Program-made: the position numbers and the translations under genes
Origin: Phoronis australis
Lineage: Eukaryota > Phoronida > Phoronidae
Direction of reading: 5' to 3'
NCBI GenBank assembly: GCA_002633005.1
Contig: NMRA01000358.1
Location: 6,688-68,687, forward strand
Length of the DNA: 62,000 nucleotides
Shown: positions 39,401-54,400 of the stretch, in pieces
Layout: each line of letters begins with the position of its first letter
How positions within the stretch are numbered: position 1 is the first letter of the stretch
The notes under the pieces: generated by a model
Database searches by the model: none
What the model saw: the letters and a program-made list of their open reading frames with translations, nothing else
Told to the model about the DNA's origin: nothing

Positions 39401-42400
39401 TTTTCCACTTTTTTCCGTCATGGGCTATCAAAAAAGGACATGACCTAATTAAGATGACCTGACCTAATTAATGACAAGAGTGTTCAAAAGTTAGACAAAC
39501 TCTACAGCCTTTCCACTTTCAGAAAATTATGTACTTTTACTGAGTTCAAATCTACAGTCTATATATATTTAACAGCTAAATACACATGCATGCCGATAAG
39601 GTCCTATAACCGAAGACAAGGTGCTTTTCCATTTTTGGATGAATTAGACGTACTCTGCCCCACATAACGTGGAGTTGTCGTGAGAACTCTATTGGGAGCA
39701 AAATATTTAAAGTGGGACTTAACTACAACATAGGAACCTTCAAAATTTGTGTCATAGCAGTACAAGTTTCTGCTACGTAACAAAACACCTTAAGTGATGT
39801 AACTGCTGAGATCACTACCTTCACGAGGAAAAGTTATCAATATAAAAATATATGAAACCTGAGCTTGAGCAAAGTACCGGTAGGTGCACAATACTGCTAT
39901 CCCTGGGGGAACCAGTCACTGAAAACTCCAATAAATTGCACACCTAACAAGATGACAATAATATGTTTTCAAGAATTTGCTTTTCAAGATCAACCATGTG
40001 GAAATGACAGGGTCATCGCAGAATTTAGTAAAAAATCTGCATTTCAGCTTAAAAAACAGTCATTTTCAAAACCACACCAGGAGTCACTGAATAAAAATAC
40101 TAAAAAAGACAGAATGTAATTCACTTCATGGGATGCAAACAATAAGTATCCTAAACTGAAAAGATCAGTCATCCAAGGCTTGAAGAATATTCAAAATAAA
40201 TACAAGCAGCTTACACATTTCCAAAACCACACAGGCAATACTGATGTGGTACATGAATGAGGTGCACATATGGAGAAAAAAGTAAAATATTCTCCCTAGC
40301 TGTGAATGTCCTAGCTGCATGAAGCATCCAGGCCATTCACTGAATACCAGGCACATATCATACTATGCATTAATTGCGAGTAGAACATTCTCACTGACCA
40401 CAATGGTCAACAAAGCTGCATGCAGAATACTACCCTGGCATCTCAGAGCATTTGATATGCACAGAACATTTGAAATGAGTGGAGTGCACACTAATAAATG
40501 CTCTGGTGGGGCCCTTAAATCTAGTAAGGTCATATGCTGTTGAGCAGAAAAAAACAGCTTTTCAAACAAATTTCCAAACACAATACAACATTTTCAAACA
40601 TGATTAAGAGCCAAAAATACTGGAATTGATACCTGGGCCATGTCATTGATCTTTTTACAGGAATTTGAACTCGAAATTACGTTTGGAATTTTGTACTCTA
40701 CTTTTGTGCGAACTTAAAACAGGTGGCTATTATCCTATGCTCCTATACATAATGACTTACGTGGATATTTTATTAGTGATAGTTTACAGTTGATTAACTC
40801 AAGAAGAATCCAGTACAATAAATTGGTATGTTATGAAATTCATTCTAGTTACTTCACAAAAAATAAGCAGAGCTTGGAATGAGCAATAACAAAAACAGAG
40901 GAGAAATTTCCAGCTGATGTATGATACACAAAAATAGGCTTGTGTGATAGACATTTTTGGCTGTAACATTTACCTTAATTAAACATTTAATAAAGTCGAA
41001 AAAATGATAAAAAGAGGAAACTGGAAATCAGATAAGAGGAAATCGACACCAAAAAAGAATTCCTCTTAAAAGACAAAAATCCCAAGCCCTGATCAAGTCT
41101 GTATTCTCTAGGCTTCAACGTGTACATAAATGCAACTGTCAAGCAGTATACCTTCTTGAAATTGTCAAGGCGAGCTCTCTGAAATGTAAACAATCACTGG
41201 TTTGGTGGTGTGCTTTTAAAACCTCTGGTGCTGGTGACCTTGTGCACGTGCAGTAGTGTACCACAACTTACACTCATGTAGTCAGAAGGTCACATCACTG
41301 TTTGGAAGGGCAACATTTTGAGAGGGATTGTTGAGTGTTGCTCAATGCTCAGGACTCAGGAGTTTTAAAATTATGAAGAAATGGATGTTTTGGGAAGCAG
41401 TTGAACAAATTAGAAAACATTCATGAACAGAAACCGAACCCCATAAAACGCTTTAATGAGTGGTTTGAAAAAGAGGAGATAAAAGTACAAATTTGTGCAC
41501 TCTCAAGCAGGAGCTGCATGATAGTAAGAAAAGGTTCAACAAGTGAAATATAGTTTACTCACTGTAATCTGTGCTAAATATTAAACTAATTAGCAATCAG
41601 GGTGTAGACTGGACTGGATTATTTTGTAAACAAAAGTCAGGAGTGAACGATAGGGCCAGGTGTGTAGGACTAAGGGTTAGGCTAGTACTGGTATGCAGAA
41701 TACAATGGCTTATCAATAAATTATGTCATCAAATTCAGTCAACAGAGAGTGCACTATAGCAAGGGGGTTGGGGATCTACAGAAAACAAGGAAATGAAACA
41801 TTAACAAGTGTAACGAAATTAGAACAAGGTAACAAAGACACGGCTGCAGATTGCTGTCTCCACCTCTTATTAATAAAACTTAATTGGTAATTTAAAACAA
41901 TGGCGTGACATTGTTTCATTTGCGAACACCATTCGAAAAATTCTGGATCAGCCACTGGCAATGAAAATCCCAGAATACCAATTCAATCCGACAACATCAG
42001 ACTTGTTACAATAAATCTACTTTAAAAACAAAAACAACATTGAAGGCACTATGGTAGATTTGTCCAAACGTTTATTTTTCACTAAGTAACAATGTTTCTC
42101 TGACTTTAAATGTGGTACAAGTACATAGTCTGTAATTTCATGAACACACAATCCCACGCAAACACGGTATACTTTATCTATACAGCCAACAGCATCATGC
42201 GAGCATAAGGGATGACAAAAAATACTTAAGTTTTTCTTCACCAGTTCCAGGTCCCGAGCCCGACATAGTCGATCGGCTCAGCCTCTCACGAATCACGGCT
42301 CGACGAGCTGATCAAACTCAGACGGCCATCCAGGAAAACCGACGTGAATTCCCGGCACTGTCTTTTACTCCCTGCACAATTGCTTCTGCCCAATGGCTGT

Positions 42401-45400
42401 TTTTATCAACTGTCTGCATTTTCTGTCCATCTTCCATTTTGAAACGGCTACTTTTGAGTTGAGAGCAAAAACAACAACACAGCCATCCTCACGTGTTGGC
42501 CGGACTCACTACTCACCACCATGCGCGAGTTGGGTCCTCATAGACATGTTCACCAAAATGAAATTGCTGTTTTCTTGTTAAAATATAGAGTACGATTTAC
42601 TTACATTTCGATAATTTAGCATGCAAATAGTTTAAAAATGACAATTATAAGTCGATTTTGACGTCTTCCTTTGTTGACAGTGAAACCGCATTACCGCATA
42701 GTAATCTTTTGTAACGATTCTCCAGTGTGCAGGGCTAGCCTGGACTGAAAGTGAAATATCTCGGCCAAAACTTCATTGATTTTCGTGGGAGAAAAACGCT
42801 TGTTTTCAGAATTTTATGAGGAATTTGTTGATGAATCTTTTACATGTCATTGAAAAAGGCGAAAATACAAACGCACGAGTCATATTTCTTCAGGCAGTCT
42901 TCACGGGCAATAAAATGTAATCGACCGAATAGATCTGTCGACCACAGATCTACCCTATGGTTTTTCTCTTGATCCCAGACCGCCCGGAGTTGCTCAAGAT
43001 GCCAACTCAGGATGGTCTCTCACAAGGTTTTAGTGTTATGCATCTAGTGGCCACTTTATTACTCACAGTCTGTTTCTGGCATTATTTGCCAAACCACTTT
43101 CCAGATCATGAAAATGGACAGATGTTCCTGGTGAGAAGACTGCGATTGACTTTGATTTTCAGACGTCCCCTAGTGGCAATTTTTTAAGATTCTGCTTGTC
43201 TTCTTAATAAGTCCTTGAAGGATCCTTGTGAAAATTGGCATGTGTTTCGGTGCCAGGAGTTTTTGTGTTGATTCTAACATATGCCTGCCAACGGAACTGT
43301 CTTGTAGAGAATATTAACTTCAACTTGTTTTCTATGTATTAATCAGATTGCTTGTAAAAGTATACACTAGTCTTGCATGTTTGAATTTTCTTCCCATGGT
43401 ATTAAAATAGAGGTGCAAATTCAAACTTTTGGTGTTAAAATTTTGTGTAGTCAGAGTGTGAAATGAGATAAACTTGTTTGCTCCTTAGTTGTTGCTGCCA
43501 CCTGTTGGGCAGTTTTAACGTTCATCATAGTGCACAGTCAGGTTAATACATTTGGTGCGTGGAATTTTACAGGCATCAAAGTCATCTGTAATACTTCATG
43601 GTTATTTAATAAGATTACATAATAGCAAAAGTGTAGGCTAGTCCATTTGCTTATGAAAATTGTAAACAACACGTAATATTGATCTACTTTTGGTAGCATT
43701 CTTCCTATACTGACGTGTAATAACTGAATCATATGTTTTGTAATTAACCATTGAACCATCTTGTTGTCCAATAGCTTCCATTAACCAATGCAGTAAGCAT
43801 AATGGAGGATGCAGTGACTTCTGCTTTCCGACCTTTGACCCCAATGTCACCTCAGGTCGAGTGTGTGGTTGCCCTTACAACGTCAGATTGGAGGCGGGGT
43901 CGAGTTTAAACTGTGCAGGAAGTAAGTATGACAGCTTAACCAATTGATTCAAGCCTACACTTTTTATGTGATGTTTTTCTAAGGTCAAAGTTCACAAATA
44001 TAATGAAGGAAATTAGTTTATATTGCCTCAATATGTGTTAGAAAGAAAATGTGCTGATGGAGACACTATTTGTAACAATTGTCAGACCACTAAAACATCT
44101 TTCGGTAATGACCCAATTTCAAATGCTGGTGAACTAGGCGAGGCTAGATGACAGCGACAAAATTCCTTCATGGACATTTGAGAAGTTGTAAATTTTTGTG
44201 CAACTTATTTGAGTACCCCGCCACACAACTGTGGCAGTAAGGAATTTGGCCATCTTGTTGATACTGTTTAGTTGCTATCAATGTACCTTTCTGTTTTCAT
44301 AAATTTTACCATAAAGTCAAGGTCTCGTCATCCAATAAATGACAAAGTGTTAAAAATTCAAAAATCAGCTTTACACTCAGGCTTTCCAATTTATAATTTT
44401 ACTGAGTGAGTTAAAATCATTTTTGTTGGCATTTGGCTCAATACACCAGAAGTCGATATGGTCTTTCATAATCTTAACTTGGAAATTTGGTATTACTCCC
44501 AACATAATTATTTCTGAAAAATTGAAAACTGGAGGTGTTAACAAAAGTACATAGCTGCAGTAAATGAGACTACACTGTCCCCTGACTGCTAATTACTGAT
44601 TATATAATGTGTAACTATGTAATGTATTATTTATTTATTATAACGTGTATGAATTATTTCTAGGCTGTGATGTGTTACCAGGTTACACGGCCAAACTGTC
44701 ATAAAACAAATGTGAAATGAGAGCACAAGACTAAGTTTCTGACTTTCCATGAAACAAACGGAAGTGAATTTTATTGAATACTGTTATCAAAGATATACAT
44801 TTCAGGATATTGTTAATTTAAGCTAACAAGTCTCCATCGTTATTTAATGCCATTCTAGCCAAGAGGTGTAACCACATAATACCGCGAGGTTTCCTGGATG
44901 ATGGTTGCACGCGCAAGCCTGGCGACTCGTGCATATTTTGGTGTGCGCCAGGGCACACAAAGGACGTGCAGAAGATCACCTGCAGTAGTACTGGGGTGTG
45001 GTCTCCCTCTATTACCACGTTGTGCAGTGAGTAATTAATCACAAAGTCATTACTGGAAATGTACGACCTATACATCTTCTTCAATAGAAAATTAATATGG
45101 ATTTGATATGCCAAGTTTAACGATATCTCAAACTTTGTTCACAAAAACTGGCCATTTTTACAATATTTCGCACGTCCCGCAAAATACCTTTAGTTATTGT
45201 CATTGTCGGGGAAATTCGAATACGAAATGTATACCTCCTTCTAGAATAACTACTTCATTCCCATGTAAATAAATTATGTTCACTTGGTATGCGAAGTCAA
45301 AGGTTACAGAGCCATCACTCAAATCAAATCTCCTGCTTTGCATGTGCACCTCCCACAATTCACATTCCTTTCATTCACCGATTTGCCTTGAGACTGAGTT

Positions 45401-48400
45401 AACAAGGTGTACATATAAGCAAAAGAATGGAAAACGAAGGCATAATGTATTTTTGATCCTGCATGAGTTGCACGTCTGTGTACATATGACCACTGTTCGA
45501 CAACATTATGCTGATTGCACTGGGTGGCTTCACGGTGTCTGGCATATCACGAACACAGCAAGTTGTGAAAAATGATGAATCCTAACCCAAACTAATTCAA
45601 TTTCACTGTTTGGTAATAAGCTAATAACTTATAAGACTTGAGTACCGCAAAACAGTGTAGCTTTTGCTGTGTTTACAATGTTTCCCATATGCATACCATA
45701 AGTGACACAATTAGACATAAATATACATTATGCTATGTGTTGATAACGTGACATCCCATAATAACAGTACATTCTCCATGTGTTCCAGAGCCTGACTGTA
45801 AACTATTTGACTACACGAATGCGGAGTTCGTCAGATCATGCTCGAAAATGGTTGGAAGCACGTGTGAGCTTAGGTGCCAGAAAGGCCTGCAAAAATGGAG
45901 TGGCACCGAGAAGCGGACTTGTACCTTTGACCCCAACACGGGTACCAGCTCCTGGACAGGGGAGCGGTTGATCTGTGGTGGTGAGTACTAATGGTGCATC
46001 TAGCCATTCATTGGTCTTCTGCCGAAAGTATTGATTTTAGGCGGCAACCAATGTTAAATGGCAGGCCTACTGTTATGGACTATCCTGGAAAAATGTCATA
46101 ATTTAGCTAACTTCCTATTCTTGATATTTCATTAATAGCCAATAATGCGTGATACAAAAATACTCCAGCCATCCTGCTGGGAATTACAAGCTGATCTCAG
46201 ATGTGAGTCACAGGTACTCTGGCCAATCAGATGTGAGTTAGAGATACTCTGGCCAATCAGATGTGAGTCACAAATACGACTGGCAAATCAAGTGTGGGTC
46301 ATAGTTACACTGGCCAATCTGATGTGAGTCACAGATACTCTGGCCAATCAGATGCGAGTCACAGATACTCTGGCCAATCAAATGTGAGTCACAGTTACAC
46401 TAGCCAGTCACATGTGGGTGGCAGATATTCAAAACACAATATCCAAACTCCTGTTGTGTTTGTAGAATCCTGCTGTTTATTTGAGAGATTTTGCTCTACT
46501 TGGTATTTTTCATGCAGTCAGAAGACTTCAAAGACTGAACAATATGCTGGCATTCAATGCACTGAAGTGTCGCTAAATAACCTGTTTGTGACAAGAATGC
46601 CTATTTATGATTATATTGGCAAAATTTTGTCTAGATCTAGAATGTTGCCGTACCTTCCTTTGTTTACATAATATTGGTCATTTTCACTAGTGAGAGTCAT
46701 GGTATTATAAACTCTAAATACAATTAGTTTAATGTGCCACACTACTTTTTATTACAACTGGTATTAAGTAGATCACAATGGAGCAGTGCATTCCAGACTT
46801 GTGACAAAATCTCATTGTATTACTATAAAAATAATCAGTGGAAGTGGTGGTTGGCTAGTCTCTAATCAACCATTTGCAGTATCAGAGGCTTGGCTGTGAT
46901 CACCATCCTGTTTCGATGTGCCTTGGAATGGATATTGTGTCTGAAGTTTTTTGGCTCTTGTCATCAATGTACCTGACTGTGTATGTTAAAGAATTATGCA
47001 GTCCAAGACATACTTGAACCCACGACCTCTATGGTTGCAGCCACACTTGGCTAGTTGAGCTAAAAGCTATTATGACGTGTAGCAGGTGCAACACAGTGCT
47101 GCTCATGAATATTTATTTAAAGGTTTAGTTGAACAAGGCACGGCCGGCGTCTGAGTCAACATTTAAAGATCAGAATGAAATGGATAGAAAAGATGACTAT
47201 AGACATTATACAATCATGTATTGAAAATGACTGCTGAAATAGGTGCCGCTCATGGCAACTCTTTCCTGTTAATGTTTTATATTTTGTTCCTGTCTGATTG
47301 TATTAAGAAACCTACTTGTGATGGTACAACAAATGCCCAACTGTGGTGGTAATGCTGGAATCGTGCTTAATATCAAGAATATGTAGGTGTAAACTTGGAA
47401 TACTCCATGACATTATGAAAGTTCACTTAGTAATGACATTCAAGTTCTTGATAAAAATGTGCATTTCATGCAATACCTGTGATATACCTGTAATACCTGT
47501 CACGGACAGGTTCATTGGGGATATGCTGATGCATTAATCCGCTCCCGAGACCATCTCTGTGACAGCAGAGGGAGCAGAACTCCAGGGCTGATGTTGCCTG
47601 TTAGCATCTGATTTGACAACAGTCGGGCACAGCTCTTCTTGTGACTTTTAGCAGCATGGCCATATGTAATACTGGCTTTGAGCAGTCACCTGCCATCATT
47701 GAACTCAGCCAGTTGGGACGAAGTCTGATCGAGGATGCGTTAGTGAGCTAGCACCTTAACATCAGCCGAGTATAAGCAGAGGGGTTGGTTGGTGGTACAT
47801 GAGCCAGCGAGGTAATCTGCAGGCTCATTAATCAAGACAAGGGCGTGGCTGTGTACGAAAGACCAGATCATTGTATGATGAGGGTGGCACGATTGGAAGA
47901 TACCCCAGTTGGCTGGGTGATTTCCAGACTGCATGTTAATAAAACAATATAATTTAACGCGTCCTCTTTTCAACTATTGGCGATCTTATTCACCAAACTT
48001 GATACTGTAATTACCATTGACATATTCCTCTGATTCTGTGACACAAGTTACGTTAAAAGAGCAAATTGCTGATCATGAGACCAATAACAGTTACTGTAAA
48101 TATCCAACTTTAAAATGAACAAAATATTTTACCTGATTTGTCTTAATTAATATTCAATTCTAAGTTTATGCATACGTGATCTTGAGATTAAGCAGGATTC
48201 CAAGTAATACAGATACCTGTGATGGTATCAGAGATACCCACCTGTGACAATACCACATATACCCACCTGTGGTGGTTCCATTGATACCTGTGATGGTACC
48301 ACAGATACCCACTTGTGATGGTTCCGCATAAACTTACCATACCTACCTGTGATGCTTCCACAGATACCCACCTGTGATGGTGCCATATACTTACCCGTAA

Positions 48401-51400
48401 TGGTTCCACTTATACCACCTGTAATGGTACCACATGTACCCACCTGTAATGGTATCACAGATTCTCACCTGTAATGGTACCACCGACACTTGCCTATGAT
48501 GGCATTACAGATACCCACCTGTGATGATACAGAATATACCACCTGTGAAGGTACCACAGATACACGTAACAGTACCACATATACCACCTGTAATGGTTAC
48601 TCAGATAGCCACCTGTAATGGTACCACAGATACTCACCTATAGTGGTATCACATTTACCCACTTGTGATGGTAACTAAGATACCAGTCTGTGATTGTACC
48701 ACTTATACCACCTGTAATGGCAACACAGAAACTCACCTGAAACGGTACCACATATACCTACTTGTAAAGGCACCACATATACCTACCTGTAATGGTACAT
48801 CGTATACCTACCGATAATTACCTCTGATGGTACCACCAATTCTTACCTATGATGGTACCACAGACACCCACCTCTAATGGTACCACGTATACCCACCTGT
48901 GATGGTAACACCAATACTTAGCTGTGATGTTGACTCATACCCACCTGTAATGTTACCATAGATACCCACATTTGATAGTACCACATATACCTACCTGTAA
49001 TGGTACCACAAAAACCCACCTGTAGTGGTACCACCAATACTTACCTGTGATGGTATCACAGATACCTACCTGAAATGGTACCATATATTCCCACCTGTAA
49101 AGGTACCACATATAACCACCTGTGATGGTACCACATACCCGCCTTTTACTTTACCACTCATACCCACCTGACATGGCACCATAAAGCCAAAATATGCACC
49201 CAATATGACACCTGAGACACCAGAATACTCACTTGAAGTGGTGACTCGTCTCTACCAACCTTCCAATGAAAGAATGTCCCATGGTGTCTCAAGACATGGC
49301 TCAGGCTTTCTCCAGAAGTTGGTCTTTTACTTGCCCCAAACTGAACTGTTTTTCATTCATCTTGTTTGTCTGCCCGCATTTTCTGTTTTCATTAGATTAG
49401 AGAGTGTCCCCTAGCCTAGAAAAGAGCAGGTTGCAATGGGGCTTGTAGTTGCTTCTGTCTTGTTCAAATCTTGATGAGTAATTGAAACGGTTTTGCTGCC
49501 AGATTTGTGAATTTTCAGCAGCGCATGTTTGAAGTGAGAGCATGGAAATTTGGAGAAAGTAATATTTTAGTGTAAACTTCCCATTTTTTGAAACATTGTT
49601 CCAACCAGTGTTAAGAACTTTGGATGTTATCGCACACCATCTACATTGTATGTCACTGTATGTTCATTCGATACCTATAATTAACCATTTTCTGTACCAC
49701 GACTATGCAGTAATTTAAGTGTACACGATAACGTCAAACGTTAAATGGATGATCTTCATATGGAATGAGCATGATATACAGTCTTGTCAGATTCAGTGTC
49801 ACAAATTTTCCAAATGGCATCTGCATCTGCAGAATTCCTAATTGTTAATTGGTTATGGGTCACTTCATAGATGAATATTGAGTAAAACTGAGGAGATCTG
49901 GTATAGTCTTTACATTAAGCAAAGCGAGAGAAAGTGTTCAGTAAGGTAGTGTGGTTTTGGTGTTATGATGTCAGCAATGTGTGTCGATGTTGCTCTCATT
50001 TGTCGCTTCTTTGACTGGCTTAAACAAAACGTCATGAAAATTAAAGAAAAGTTAAAGTTCCATTTTGTCCAGTTAAATGCATTGCTTGGTCAGGGACAGT
50101 TTCACAGCCTGTCAACAGCAGGTTGTGTTATCCCAGTTGGTGGTGTGAGTCATGACTAAAGGGTGCATTGTTGTTCATTAGTGGCTTGAGCGGACATTGG
50201 GCAAGCATTCATGTTTAGCAACTCCGCTTTTATAGCCATTCCAACTACTACGCCTCCAACAACTACGACTACGCCGACAACAACAACGACGATGCCACCA
50301 ACAACAACTACGAAACCACCAACAACAACTACGAAACCACCAACGACAACTACGAAACAACCAACAACTACGAAACAACCAACAACTACGAAACAACCAA
50401 CAACGACGAAACCACCAACAACGACAGTGCCACCAATCCCAGGTGACTTCAAGGCCTCGTTTCTGCTTAATTGCTTACCGTGGTGTAGTTATCAGTTCAC
50501 ATCATTATAAAAATGCTTGCTTTAACTGGCTTTCAGTGCATTTTTGGTTTGTGTGAAACATATCTGATTTCTGGACACATGCTGTTATGTTGGTTGTTGA
50601 CTAATCTCCCAATAATATTTGTTGGCCAATAATGCAATATGTATGAGACTCTTTGGTTTGAAGAGAAATTCCAACATCTTATAGTTGTGACTGCATTGAC
50701 GACTGATCATCCTACCATCACTGTTTCCATGACGACAAACGAAGCAAGACCAACACCAATAACATCTGTGCTTGAAACTGATGATGTTACAGGAAGTCCA
50801 ACAACAACAACCAGGCATTCAACAACAATGCCAGTGTCTGATCCATCAACGGTGACAAGTGAAGGGAGAACAAGGACAACAACAGTACAAAGAATTGAAA
50901 CAAAAACACCACCATCAACAAGTAGAACAACACTTTCTTCTAGTTCAGTTCACGCAACGGAAGAAAAACCCTCGGCAACAACAACAACAACAACAACAAC
51001 AGTAATTTCATCTGCAGCCAATGGCAGAACATTGTCGGATATGTTGCCATCGACGATCTCAACTGTAGGAGGTGACACATCTGGCATGCCCTCTGTTGTC
51101 TTTCTTTATCACCCATATGTCAGTTTATTATTTCATGAGCTCTAATTTCTGTTTTCTCTGGCATCACGCAGAAGAATGTCTGAAACCGTTTGAATTTTCG
51201 GCACTCCTCTACAATTCAAATTGTCAATTCAAGGATGTCTGAAACTATCTAAATTTTCTGCACTCTGCTTCGACGTTCTCAAATTCAATCCTGCTGGATG
51301 TAGTACTCTAACAGGTCTTAGGAAATTAATCAGGAATTTACTTAAATTAGTAGTCTAAAATAAAAGGATGATGTAGGTGACAAAAATTGAACAATGTCGT

Positions 51401-54400
51401 TGTTTTCATAATTTATGCTTCTGGATGACTTGAGGCTGGTAAAAGTTTGGGACGAATAAGATTTGGCATGGAAACCAACTATGCTTTTCAGGGCTGTTAA
51501 TTTCCATACTACCATGAAAAGGGCTTGTTTGGTCTGTTTTGCAGTGTCCAAGGCTGCTTTCAGGTGGAATGCAAAATTGTTTATATGACTCCAGAAAGCA
51601 AGTCGGTTGTAATTCTTGCATCCTTTCTTCATAACATTCAGAAGTTGAATGTGATCCAATGGAGAGTTTCAGGTCTGTTGGTATACACAGCGTGGTCTCT
51701 GATGTCGCTTTCTCTCCTAGGTCTTGTGATCTTTACTGTAGTCATTGATAAGTGACCCCTGACCCTGCAGGTTGTTGCTTTTTCAGCCAGAGATTTCCGT
51801 TCAGATGTCTTTATCTAAGTAAACCCTTGCTACGATCATATCACAGAGCTGTGGGAAGTGAAGACTCATTTGTCACTTGTTTCTTTTAAATTGGACAAAA
51901 TTATGGATTGTCATGGAATATGCGAAATTCATTAGATGGACATTAAAAGCAGTTCTCTTTTTTCCTTAGTTCATAACTATTAACTAACATGATCCCACAT
52001 GGCTGCCTGCAATGCTTCTCTAACACCGTCTGGTGAATTAAGAGGAACCAGGATTTTGATCATACTAACTCTGAATGTACAGTTAGTAACAGTAGTTGCA
52101 ATTCTTGTCTTGTTCTCACTTCACTTCCTTTAAATACTTTATATTTTCAAACAGCAACCAATGCTTGTTCTTAAACAATGGTTTTACTGAGCCGCAAAAA
52201 ATTTTCAACCAAAGCTTCTGCCTCAAACAATTTGGTTTTGCCCAGACACAGAACATCGCGTTATTCTAAGTCCTTCTTTATTCAGACCATCAAACAGTGG
52301 AACAATTTGCCTAATAGTTTTAAGGTTGCTGATTGTTATGATAATTTCAGACACCACCTCATCAGTTACCTGTGGTCGTCATAGATGTCCCTCCTTCTTG
52401 TCTTTCCAATATATTTACCAAAATTTTTTATTTATTTATTTATTTACTTATCTTTAATTCAAATTGTTTATCCAATTTGTAAATACTATTTTATTTAATG
52501 TATCTTATTGTATCTTAATTTAATCTGTTGATCTAACTTAATTTAATTAATTTAATTGCTTGCTGCAGAGGACCATGCTGGATATTAGTCTTTGGCTAAT
52601 GCATGTTTTACATTATTGTATTTTTATCCTCTTTATATAAAGTTTATTATTATTATTATTATAATTAAAAAATATTACTTAACTCTTAATTTTCTCCAAA
52701 CTTTGCATCCTACTTTACTAAAAGTGAAGAATGATGACCGGTTCCCCCCACAATTACCGTGCCATCTGTCCATGATAAAATGGCTCACTCTTATGCAGTT
52801 TATCATTGTATCGCCGCTTGCTGCACTACCTCAGGATTGGACTCAATTCACACTGAAACATGTGGTGTGTTGGAAGAACTCACATAAGCATCGACTGGAG
52901 CACTTTAAAACAGTTGCTTTTGTCCTAACATCATTAGACAGAATTATGTATTAAAGTCCCCATTGTCTTTAGTAAGCTTTGTGAATGTGTCAGGGGAGGG
53001 TGCTCACTTGCACTGCTTACGGCATGCACTCCTGTCGGCCGCTGTCATTCGCTGGTCACATTAGCACGCACTCCTGTGGGCTGCTGTCATTCGCTGGTCA
53101 CATCAGCACGCACTCCTGTGGGCCGCTGTCATTCGCTGGTCACATCAGCACGCACTCCCAGGGGCTCTTCTTTTTACTGAGCACATTTAATTTACCACAT
53201 GCTGTGAAGTGGCAATCACTTTCACTGAACACAATTACTTGCACTCATGACCAGCACTCCTGTTCACTTCTTAGCGTGAAGTAACTTGAATGCTCAGTCC
53301 ACTGTATAATAAGTACACTTTATGCCAATTGCAAAACTTTTTCATTATCGTGATGGCTAACGCCATTTAATACAAAAATGGCCCATGCGATGATGGCAGC
53401 TTTTCATTTTGGTAAAAGCGTATTACTAACTAAGCATTTAACCATATTTACTTCTTTGTGGACTCTGTATCATTTGGACTCTATCTGACGTAATATTGTG
53501 CTAGCCGTGAGCTGTGTACAAACTACACAATGTGTTCCCTGTTCTTGGTTAACACCAGGGACAGTACTCATCAATACTCTATACTAGCCAATCAGCTGCA
53601 TGTTGCATGAAGTCAGGTGTAGTATCTGCAGTGCTCTCCACAACCGCATGCAATGTATCGCAGCCACCGGTGTGACCGTACTCCCGTTCCGTTTGATTGT
53701 CCAGCGGAGGTTTTGAAAAACTAGCGACGAGTATGTAAAAAGGCAACATCGTTGACAACATCGTATTTGGTTCAAATTACACTTGAAAACAACTGGGCAC
53801 TGCCCATTGAAACTGAATAAAGACCAAGTGGTCAGTTATCAAAAGCCTAATCAGCTATCTCACTCAACCATCAGGCCGGAATGGTATTGTGGTCAGACCT
53901 CCAGTGGTGTACTTACTGAGTTTTTTTGGCTGCCTGCATGATTTCAGTTTACTGAAACTTAAACTGGCAGTCTATTCAAGCAAATGTTATAAGAACCTTT
54001 GTTGGTGTTGTCTTCTCTCACCAACTGTTTTTCATTGTTAAAGTGCCTACGACAACGACAAAGAAGGTGACCACAACTACGACGACCCCACCTCAAGTAT
54101 ACACCAAGAAACCTATTCCTTCGGTGAATAATATTTCTCCCAAAGCTGGTAAGTTTATCCAAGTGTACAGTTCTCTTACTAAAGGTGGCGCCGTATGCAC
54201 ATCTGAGTATAGGCAATGTTTAGGAACATCACCTATTGGATGTTCTTCAAACTCATTAATATTCAGTATTATTTGTTTTTACTGTGAGGGGCAGAAGATA
54301 CCATTAATTGTCACCCTTCTCCCCAGCTGCGCTACTACTGTACTTGCAGTGGACATTCCTTTGTCAGCTCCCTTATGAAAAAGCTTCAGGAAATTCTAAT

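Larger units (their letters stand above)
38966..43774. other. Long intron; repeat relatives and a GC-rich patch
   Basis: A 4.8-kb intron. Diverged copies of the dispersed repeat lie at 39190-39300 and 43020-43260. A GC-rich, CpG-containing patch at 42245-42370 stands out from its AT-rich surroundings. The open frame at 39865-40119 has no domain. No exon of the receptor is needed here: exon 21 joins the EGF exon in frame. Confidence 0.5.
45981..50235. other. Intron rich in tandem repeats
   Basis: It contains a 30-bp minisatellite (46197-46435), a tRNA-like relic on the minus strand (47028-47085) and a 24-25-bp array (48195-49175). The remaining sequence shows no exon. Confidence 0.6.
51072..54043. 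other. Intron with LINE tail and 42-bp repeat
   Basis: It contains a LINE 3' end (52150-52668) and a tandem repeat (53020-53160). Most of it (up to about 53105) is missing from the second copy of this region at 56205. Confidence 0.6.

Noticed and set aside
39865-40119. 84-codon plus-strand frame in the long intron
   Set aside because: Low-complexity Lys/Ser/Gln composition, no domain, no matching splice phase.
40987-41193. Minus-strand mini-exon reading RARLDNFKK between a good acceptor and GTATAC
   Set aside because: Only nine codons and no partner exons could be shown; chance splice sites are likely.
48195-49175. CRISPR-like array
   Set aside because: The units are contiguous degenerate tandem repeats without unique spacers, in a eukaryotic intron.
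50156-50452. Minus-strand Val/Gly-rich frame resembling a hydrophobic protein
   Set aside because: It is the antisense of the Thr/Pro stalk exon, which fits the gene phases on the plus strand.
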